Source of the DNA: Rhodoferax sp. AJA081-3
GTDB lineage: Bacteria; Pseudomonadota; Gammaproteobacteria; Burkholderiales; Burkholderiaceae_C
Assembly (NCBI RefSeq): GCF_017798165.1
Contig: NZ_CP059068.1
Span: 4,030,001 to 4,094,000, forward strand
DNA length: 64,000 nucleotides
Reading direction: 5' to 3'
The notes beneath the pieces were generated by a model. It saw nothing but the letters and a program-made list of their open reading frames with translations, ran no database searches and was not told where the DNA came from. The position numbers were made by a program, and so were the translations under genes. Positions 58,291 through 64,000 of the stretch are shown piece by piece (position 1 is the stretch's first letter; each line of letters opens with the position of its first letter).

Positions 58291-59175
58291 ATGGCCATGT
58301 TTGAACTCAGCCTGATGTGCCCGGAAGACCGGGTCGAGCAACTGAGCGACGCACTGGATGCGCTGGATGCCTTGAGCGTTAGTGTGGAAGATGCCGACGC
58401 GCAGACCGATGCCGAACAGGCCTTGTTCGGTGAGCCTGGAATGCCGGCACCCAAAGAGGGTTGGCAACGTTCCCGTGTCACCGCCCTGTTTGCGGATGAA
58501 CCCCTGGCGCGTGAAGCGGCCGGGCTGCTGGCAGCGCAAGAATTCTTCGAAGGCTGCCAGATACTGGCCATGGCGCCAGTCCCCGAGCAGGATTGGGTGC
58601 GGTTGACGCAGTCGCAGTTCACCCCTGTCGACATCACGCCCGAGTTCTGGATTGTTCCTACCTGGCATGAGCCCCCCGCGGCGGCAAAACAGATCATCCG
58701 TCTGGATCCGGGGCTTGCATTTGGTACCGGAACCCATCCCACAACCCGCATGTGTCTGCGCTGGATTGCGACCCATGCGGTGCAGGGCCGCGTATTGGAC
58801 TACGGTTGTGGATCTGGAATTTTGGCTATTGGTGCAGCAAAATTTGGTGCGACTGAAGTGGTGGCGGTGGACATTGACCCTGCCGCCATTCAGTCTACCG
58901 AGTTGAATGCCGTGGCCAATGGCGTCACTCTGTCGGCGGGGATGCCAGAGTGTGCCCAGGGCTTGTATGACACGGTGCTGGCCAATATTCTGGCGACCCC
59001 GCTCAAAGTACTGGCGCCATTGTTGTGTGCACACGTGGCACCTGGCGGCAACCTGGTGTTGGCCGGTATCCTGGAGCGCCAGGCCGACGAGCTGATTGCT
59101 GCCTATTCCCCGCACTGCCAGTTGGCGGTGGCTGACCGTGAAGACGGCTGGATTTTGATGACCGCCTCCTTCTAA
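58291..59175 (+). CDS. prmA: Ribosomal protein L11 methyltransferase
   Basis: A 294-residue methyltransferase that trimethylates L11. The ATG at 58291 is after the accC stop; a longer frame overlapping accC is not used. An N-terminal ferredoxin-like L11-binding domain is followed by LDPGLAFGTGTHPTTRMCL, SAM motif VLDYGCGSGILAIGA, and LANILATPLKVLAP with the NxL catalytic-loop variant. The accBC-prmA order is common in betaproteobacteria. Confidence 0.95.
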   Translation: MAMFELSLMCPEDRVEQLSDALDALDALSVSVEDADAQTDAEQALFGEPGMPAPKEGWQRSRVTALFADEPLAREAAGLLAAQEFFEGCQILAMAPVPEQDWVRLTQSQFTPVDITPEFWIVPTWHEPPAAAKQIIRLDPGLAFGTGTHPTTRMCLRWIATHAVQGRVLDYGCGSGILAIGAAKFGATEVVAVDIDPAAIQSTELNAVANGVTLSAGMPECAQGLYDTVLANILATPLKVLAPLLCAHVAPGGNLVLAGILERQADELIAAYSPHCQLAVADREDGWILMTASF

Positions 59176-59208
59176 GCGCACACGTCGGGTCTCTACAATG
59201 GCGATGAC

Positions 59209-60435
59209 ATGAGCCTGATTACCCGATGCCCGGTATGTGCCACGATGTTCAAGGTCGTGCCGGACCAGCTTCGCGTGTCAGATGGCTGGGTGCGGTGTGG
59301 TCAGTGCAATGAGGTTTTTGACGCCAATGTCCATTTGCAATCCGGCACCAGCCAGGCGCTAAGCACCTCGCCACCGCAACAGCCGCGGCAAAATCCTATT
59401 GAACAGCCGGTGCCACCAGCACCAGCACCAGCACCAGCACCAGCACCAGCACCAGCACCAGCACCAGCACCAGCACCAGCACCAGCACCAGCACCAGCAC
59501 CAGCACCAGCTCCAGCTCCAGCTCCAGCTCCAGCACCAGCACCAGCTCCAGCTCCAGCTCCAGCTCCAGCTCCAGCTCCAGCTCCAGCTCCAGCTCCAGC
59601 TCCAGCTCCAGCTCCAGCTCCAGCTCCAGCTCCAGCTCCAGCTCCAGCTCCAGCTCCAGCTCCAGCTCCAGCGCAGGACAAAGTGGAGAAAGTAGACGTC
59701 CATGAGGGACCGGTGTTGGAGCCCTTTTTGGAGGTCAATCCACGGGCTTTGCACATCGAGGACCAGGACATAGCACCCCCGGCGGCTACTTTGCGTGAAC
59801 AGCGTGATAACTTAGGCCGTGGTGATGCATCCCTTCGCAAGGCACGAAGCAATGCAGTGTCCAAGCCAGCCCCCATGGTGGAGGAGCCAGAGTCCTTATT
59901 TGAGGAAAAGCCCCGGCATGCTTTCCTGCACAACGGGCGGACATCTGCTGCGGCGCGGCGGCCCTGGGTGCGCGCGGGGTACGGCTTGCTGTCACTGGTA
60001 TTGCTCGGGAGTTTGGTCTTGCAGGTCGTCGTGCATGAGCGGGATCGTATTGTTGCGACCGAGCCTGCTGCAAGGCGATTTCTGGAGCCACTGTGTGAAG
60101 TGGTGAACTGCAGGATTGCGCCTCTGCTCCAGATCGAAGCCATCGCGATCGATAGTTCGTCTTTTTCCAAAGTGCGTACAGACGTCTACCGTCTGAGCTT
60201 TGCGTTGAAGAACTCGGCGCAGACGCCCATTGCAACGCCGGCTGTCGAGTTGACGCTGACAGACATGCAGGATCAGGCCGTGATGCGCAGGGTTTTCACC
60301 GCAGCTGATTTCGCCAAACAGCGGATGGTCATCGAACCGGGTGCGGAGCTCTCGGCCACCGTCCCCTTGAGTGTCAAACACGCGGTGGGTCACGAGAAGG
60401 TTACCGGCTACCGCTTGTTGTCTTTCTACCCATGA
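59209..60435 (+). CDS. Zinc-ribbon / DUF3426 membrane protein with a long Ala-Pro repeat
   Basis: A 408-residue protein. The N-terminal MJ0042-type zinc ribbon has CPVCATMF and CGQCNEVF. Residues about 66-155 are a pure (Ala-Pro)n tract coded by 43 hexamers. After a charged linker, a membrane helix lies at about 260-280 (YGLLSLVLLGSLVLQVVV), then a DUF3426 domain (LEPLCEVVNCRIAPLLQIEAIAIDSSSF) that should be periplasmic. With this topology the Ala-Pro arm is in the cytoplasm, between ribbon and membrane. The function is unknown; the family is common after prmA in betaproteobacteria. Confidence 0.88.
   Translation: MSLITRCPVCATMFKVVPDQLRVSDGWVRCGQCNEVFDANVHLQSGTSQALSTSPPQQPRQNPIEQPVPPAPAPAPAPAPAPAPAPAPAPAPAPAPAPAPAPAPAPAPAPAPAPAPAPAPAPAPAPAPAPAPAPAPAPAPAPAPAPAPAPAPAPAQDKVEKVDVHEGPVLEPFLEVNPRALHIEDQDIAPPAATLREQRDNLGRGDASLRKARSNAVSKPAPMVEEPESLFEEKPRHAFLHNGRTSAAARRPWVRAGYGLLSLVLLGSLVLQVVVHERDRIVATEPAARRFLEPLCEVVNCRIAPLLQIEAIAIDSSSFSKVRTDVYRLSFALKNSAQTPIATPAVELTLTDMQDQAVMRRVFTAADFAKQRMVIEPGAELSATVPLSVKHAVGHEKVTGYRLLSFYP
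59416..59673 (+). repeat. Tandem hexamer repeat, 43 units of CCAGC(A/T/G)
   Basis: In order: 15 CCAGCA, 4 CCAGCT, 2 CCAGCA, 21 CCAGCT, 1 CCAGCG. Each unit codes Pro-Ala, so slippage changes the length of the arm without shifting the frame. The blocks of third-base variants suggest recent block expansion. Confidence 0.97.
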
Positions 60436-60467
60436 AAAAAGCCCGGGACCTTGCGGTACCGGGCCTT
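60435..60467 (-). terminator. Terminator of the H1-like gene
   Basis: On the minus strand GCCCGG (60464-60459) pairs with CCGGGC (60446-60441), with ACC/GGT inside, followed by TTTTTT. It lies between converging genes; the plus strand lacks a T run. Confidence 0.8.
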
Positions 60468-60487
60468 GAGAACCGACGCAAACCTGA

Positions 60488-61003
60488 TTAGGGTTTGTTG
60501 GCGGTAGGGAACGGCCATGCGGCCTGCGGGTTCAGAGTGGTCTGGGCAGCAGGCGCAGCGGGTGCCGTCGCTGCTTTGGCAGCGGGTGCTTTCGCGGCTT
60601 TCTTCGCAGCCGGCTTTTTGGCTGCCTTTTTAGCGACTGGCTTCTTGGCTACGGCTGCTTTCTTAGCAGGAGCCTTTTTGGCTGCTGCTTTTTTGGCAGG
60701 AGCCTTTTTGGCTACTGCTTTCTTAGCAGGAGCCGCCTTCTTCGCTGGGGCAGCCTTTTTAGCGGCTACTTTTTTCGCTGGAGCCTTTTTGGCAGCTGCT
60801 TTTTTAGCGGGTGCTGCTTTTTTAGCGGGTGCTGCTTTCTTCGCAGCTACTTTCTTGGCGGCTACCTTTTTAGCGGGAGCGGCCTTCTTCGCGGGGGCTG
60901 CTTTTTTAGCAGCTACTTTTTTGGCTGGTGCAGCTTTCTTCGCTGGTGCAGCTTTCTTTGCGGGAGCGGCCTTCTTTGCGGCCGGTTTTTTTGCAGTTGC
61001 CAT
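60488..61003 (-). CDS. Histone H1-like nucleoid protein, Lys/Ala/Pro repeats
   Basis: A 171-residue, very basic protein. The ATG at 61003 has AAGGAG seven bases before it. Almost the whole chain is KKAAPAKKAAPAKK-type repeats with variants KVAAKK and KKAPAKK; the last 30 residues are less basic (AAPAAQTTLNPQAAWPFPTANKP). It resembles the C-terminal tail of histone H1 and the Bordetella/Burkholderia H1-like proteins that bind DNA without sequence preference. Its length is likely to vary by recombination. Confidence 0.88.
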   Translation of the reverse strand: MATAKKPAAKKAAPAKKAAPAKKAAPAKKVAAKKAAPAKKAAPAKKVAAKKVAAKKAAPAKKAAPAKKAAAKKAPAKKVAAKKAAPAKKAAPAKKAVAKKAPAKKAAAKKAPAKKAAVAKKPVAKKAAKKPAAKKAAKAPAAKAATAPAAPAAQTTLNPQAAWPFPTANKP

Positions 61004-61171
61004 GATTTTCTCCTTGATCAATTTACAAAGAGCACTTCTTGCCAGTTGTTTGCAAGAAGCGATTCATGCGGTTGGGCAGTTGCCCAGCCACATGAACTTG
61101 GTGACACCTACCCAGCACAGACTCTGTGGTCTGTTGTTGGATAGATGAAATTCGGAATAACATTTGTTGGT

Positions 61172-62305
61172 CTAGTCCCAAGACAGTGAGCCGCCCGACT
61201 GGTATTCAATGACACGGGTCTCGAAGAAGTTGCGTTCCTTCTTCAGGTCAATCATTTCGCTCATCCAGGGGAAGGGGTTCTCCTCGTTGGGGAACAAGGC
61301 TTCCAAACCGATCTGCGTGGCCCGGCGGTTGGCGATGTAGCGCAGATAGCCCTTGAACATGGAGGCATTCATTCCAAGCACACCGCGGGGCATGGTGTCT
61401 TCGGCATAACGGTATTCCAGGTCTACCGCTTTTTCGAACAGTCCTTTGATCTCGGCCTTGAACTCTGCGGTCCACAGCTGCGGGTTCTCCAGCTTGAGCT
61501 GGTTGATCAGGTCGATGCCGAAGTTGCAGTGCATGGACTCGTCGCGCAGGATGTACTGGTACTGCTCGGCCGCACCGGTCATCTTGTTCTGACGACCCAG
61601 TGCCAGGATCTGCGTGAAGCCCACGTAGAAGAACAGACCTTCCATCAGGCAGGCGAACACGATGAGGGACTTCAACAGCGTCTGGTCCGCCTCCGGTGTG
61701 CCGGTGTGGAAATTGGGGTTCATGATCGCTTCGATGAAGGGGATCAGGAACTGGTCCTTGTCGCGGATGGACTGGACTTCGTTGTAGGCGTTGAAGATTT
61801 CGCTCTCGTCCAAGCCCAGTGACTCCACGATGTACTGGTAGGCATGGGTGTGGATGGCTTCTTCAAACGCCTGGCGCAGCAGGAACTGGCGGCATTCGGG
61901 TGCGGTGATGTGGCGGTAGGTGCCCAGCACGATGTTGTTGGCGGCCAGCGAGTCGGCCGTCACAAAAAAACCGAGGTTGCGCTTGATGATGCGGCGCTCG
62001 TCTTCGGTCAGACCGTTGGGGTCTTTCCACAGTGCGATGTCGCGGGTCATGTTGACCTCTTGTGGCATCCAGTGGTTGGCGCAACTGGCTAAATATTTTT
62101 CCCAGGCCCATTTGTATTTGAAGGGCACTAGCTGGTTCACATCAGTCTGGCCGTTGATGATGCGTTTGTCCGACGCCTTCATGCGTACGGGAACGGGGGA
62201 CTTTGGGGGAGTGCTTTGCGCCCGCTCGACTGTCGGAGTTTCCGACGGCGTGAACGCAAAACTTGTTAGCGGTGTGGGCTTGACTTCTTCGTCCCAGGTC
62301 AACAT
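61172..62305 (-). CDS. nrdB: Class Ia ribonucleotide reductase, beta (radical) subunit
   Basis: A 377-residue ferritin-like diiron protein that makes the tyrosyl radical. Metal ligands lie in [11 protein letters not shown], the EAIHTH motif and [17 protein letters not shown] DESMHCNFG; the Tyr after EAIHTHA is where the E. coli radical Tyr122 falls. The C-terminus [10 protein letters not shown] docks on the alpha subunit. The ATG at 62305 is chosen over a TTG four codons earlier. It follows nrdA after 119 bases. Confidence 0.95.
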   Translation of the reverse strand: MLTWDEEVKPTPLTSFAFTPSETPTVERAQSTPPKSPVPVRMKASDKRIINGQTDVNQLVPFKYKWAWEKYLASCANHWMPQEVNMTRDIALWKDPNGLTEDERRIIKRNLGFFVTADSLAANNIVLGTYRHITAPECRQFLLRQAFEEAIHTHAYQYIVESLGLDESEIFNAYNEVQSIRDKDQFLIPFIEAIMNPNFHTGTPEADQTLLKSLIVFACLMEGLFFYVGFTQILALGRQNKMTGAAEQYQYILRDESMHCNFGIDLINQLKLENPQLWTAEFKAEIKGLFEKAVDLEYRYAEDTMPRGVLGMNASMFKGYLRYIANRRATQIGLEALFPNEENPFPWMSEMIDLKKERNFFETRVIEYQSGGSLSWD

Positions 62306-62424
62306 AAATAATTCCAATCAGCGGATTATGAGAGCAGTGAAATGAAATGAAAAGTAATCATGCACTTCACTGCAAATATGTGTTGCTCAATAGCATCGCA
62401 CTGCGTGCGATGCGCGGTTTGTTT

Positions 62425-64000
62425 TTATTGGCAAGACTCGCATGTTGGATCGTCGACGCCGCAAAATCTGATGTCGGTCGCAGCGTTCGTGGCCATCTCC
62501 ATTTGCATTTGTGCAGCGGCTGCCGCAGCCTCCAACGCACTCGACGATCGCATAGAACCCTTGGCATCGTTGCCTGAGGAAACAGCGTTCATCTTGCCCG
62601 CAGTGACGGTCGATTTTTCGGCGTGTGTGGCCGACATCGTGCGCAGGTAATAGGTGGTCTTCAGGCCACGCAGCCAGGCCAGCTTGTAGGTCTCGTCCAG
62701 CTTTTTGCCTGATGCACCGGCCATGTAGATGTTCAGCGATTGCGCCTGGTCAATCCACTTCTGGCGGCGCGCAGCGGCTTCGACCAGCCACTGTGTCTCG
62801 ACCTCGAAGGCGGTGGCGTAGAGCTGTTTGACTTCGGTGGGCACGCGGTCGATGGGACCGAGTGAGCCGTCGAAGTGTTTCAGGTCCATCACCATCACGT
62901 CGTCCCACAGGCCCAGGCGCTTCAGGTCCTTGACCAGGTAGCCGTTGATAACGGTGAACTCGCCGGACAGGTTGGACTTGACCGACAGGTTGCCAAAGCT
63001 GGGCTCGATGGATGCATCCACACCAATGATGTTGGAAATGGTGGCGGTAGGCGCAATGGCCACGCAGTTGGAATTGCGCATGCCGTCCTGGGCGATCTTG
63101 TTGCGCAGGGCATTCCAGTCCAGCGTGGCGGAGCGGTCCACGTCCACATAACCTCCTCGTGCCGAGGCCAGCATATCCAGTGTGTCCAGCGGCAACACAC
63201 CCTTGTCCCACAAGGAGCCGCGGTAGGTGGAGTACTTGCCACGTTCCTTGGCCAGTTCAGTCGACGCCCAGTAGGCGTAGTAACAGATGGCTTCCATGGA
63301 TTCGTCGGCAAACTGCACGGCGGTTTCGCTGGCGTAAGGAATGCGCAGTTCGTACAGGCTGTCCTGGAAGGCCATGACACCCAGACCCACCGGACGGTGG
63401 CGCATATTGGAGTCGCGCGCCTTCTTGACCGCGTAGTAGTTGATGTCGATGACGTTGTCCAACATGCGCATGGCTGTGCTGATGGTGCGCTTGAGCTTGT
63501 CGTGGTCCAGCTTGCCATCCTTCAAATGCTGGCGCAGGTTGACGGAGCCCAGGTTGCAGACGGCGGTTTCGGTGTCTGAAGTGTTCAGCGTGATCTCGGT
63601 GCACAGGTTGCTGGAGTGCACGACGCCAGCGTGCTGCTGGGGCGAGCGCACATTGCAGGCATCCTTGAACGTGATCCAGGGGTGGCCAGTCTCGAACAAC
63701 ATCGTTAGCATCTTGCGCCACAGATCGCTGGCCTGGATGGTGCGGGCGGGTTTGATCTCACCACGTGCCGCCTTTTCTTCGTAGGCCACATAGGCCTTTT
63801 CGAACTCGGCGCCGAACAGATCGTGCAGATCGGGCACGTTGTTGGGGGAGAACAGGGTCCAGGTGCCCTTTTCCATGACGCGGCGCATGAACAGATCGGG
63901 GATCCAGTTAGCGGTGTTCATGTCGTGGGTGCGGCGGCGGTCATCACCGGTGTTCTTGCGCAGCTCCAGAAACTCTTCAATATCCAGGTGCCAGGTTTCC
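62425..64000 (-). CDS. nrdA: Ribonucleoside-diphosphate reductase, alpha subunit, N-terminus outside the window
   Basis: The minus-strand frame is open from the window edge (…[18 protein letters not shown]) through an internal Met at 63921 to the TGA at 62425, about 525 residues. Catalytic-barrel parts are [23 protein letters not shown] with the active-site Cys, [32 protein letters not shown], and the C-terminal redox Cys pair in [12 protein letters not shown]. It reduces ribonucleotides to deoxyribonucleotides with NrdB. The allosteric ATP cone would be in the missing part. Confidence 0.95.
   Translation of the reverse strand, partial: ETWHLDIEEFLELRKNTGDDRRRTHDMNTANWIPDLFMRRVMEKGTWTLFSPNNVPDLHDLFGAEFEKAYVAYEEKAARGEIKPARTIQASDLWRKMLTMLFETGHPWITFKDACNVRSPQQHAGVVHSSNLCTEITLNTSDTETAVCNLGSVNLRQHLKDGKLDHDKLKRTISTAMRMLDNVIDINYYAVKKARDSNMRHRPVGLGVMAFQDSLYELRIPYASETAVQFADESMEAICYYAYWASTELAKERGKYSTYRGSLWDKGVLPLDTLDMLASARGGYVDVDRSATLDWNALRNKIAQDGMRNSNCVAIAPTATISNIIGVDASIEPSFGNLSVKSNLSGEFTVINGYLVKDLKRLGLWDDVMVMDLKHFDGSLGPIDRVPTEVKQLYATAFEVETQWLVEAAARRQKWIDQAQSLNIYMAGASGKKLDETYKLAWLRGLKTTYYLRTMSATHAEKSTVTAGKMNAVSSGNDAKGSMRSSSALEAAAAAAQMQMEMATNAATDIRFCGVDDPTCESCQ

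Noticed and set aside
59416..59673. Regular repeat as a CRISPR array
   Set aside because: The units are 6 bp with no spacers, and they lie in a coding frame.
59301..60170. A 289-codon minus-strand frame rich in Gly-Ala and other long frames across the hexamer tract
   Set aside because: They exist only because the CCAGCA/CCAGCT repeat lacks stops in several frames; the plus-strand zinc-ribbon/DUF3426 gene explains the region.
60495..61148. A 217-codon plus-strand frame of Ala/Phe/Gly across the H1-like gene
   Set aside because: It is the shadow of the Lys/Ala repeat; the minus strand has a ribosome site, an ATG and a terminator.

Overview
The window is high-GC DNA that reads as a chromosome segment of a betaproteobacterium, most likely Comamonadaceae (Rhodoferax-like). 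The basis is the full division and cell-wall (dcw) gene order, a zinc-Cys-poor DksA, a lysine/alanine-rich H1-like protein, a class Ia ribonucleotide reductase typical of Burkholderiales, and many short dispersed repeats. The genus is an inference from protein style; no rRNA or tRNA was found.

Layout. 1-6.5 kb (minus): a sensory operon with an MCP, a response-regulator/kinase broken by one extra base in a C7 run, a BarA-like hybrid kinase, and a PAS/HAMP sensor cut by the window edge. 6.6-14.1 kb (plus): RlmI-like methyltransferase, COG0523 metallo-GTPase, a DksA-like protein with a long K/A/P-rich N-terminus, a STAS-type protein, hslVU. 14.3-33.5 kb (plus): promoter with MraZ boxes, then mraZ-rsmH-ftsL-ftsI-murE-murF-mraY-murD-ftsW-murG-murC-ddl-ftsQ-ftsA-ftsZ-lpxC and a 58-residue membrane protein. 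Most genes overlap by a few bases, so the cluster is probably translated as a coupled unit. 33.5-42 kb (minus): HD-GYP regulator, ruvC, a CdsA-like/PlsC pair, a P-loop kinase lying between two palindromic repeats, mtgA, a TonB-domain protein, an RNase II/R family gene. 42.2-44.3 kb: a NarL-type regulator split by a 1.34-kb IS4-family element. 44.3-50.1 kb (plus): rodA, a beta-hydroxyacid dehydrogenase, tldD, an unknown gene, then a DAHP synthase preceded by a Phe-rich leader peptide and attenuator. 50.1-55 kb (minus): a lipoprotein with beta-propeller-like repeats, a CoA-transferase, mpl. 55.1-60.4 kb (plus): an unknown gene, tlpA-like, accB-accC-prmA, and a zinc-ribbon/DUF3426 protein with a 43-unit Ala-Pro hexamer repeat. 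60.4-64 kb (minus): H1-like protein, nrdB, nrdA (partial).

The most unusual content is the repeats. One family (called R2 here) is a palindrome of about 96 bp (32 codons), with a conserved core and arms that differ between copies but still pair. It lies in frame inside mpl and in the N-terminal extension of murD, giving both proteins nearly the same peptide, and also lies between genes. A second family (R1, about 55 bp, ending in a GGGGGCTAGAGGC-type core) occurs nine times, in seven cases within a gene or across a gene junction. The other strong signals are the aromatic-amino-acid attenuator before the DAHP synthase and four GTG boxes at exact 10-bp spacing before mraZ.
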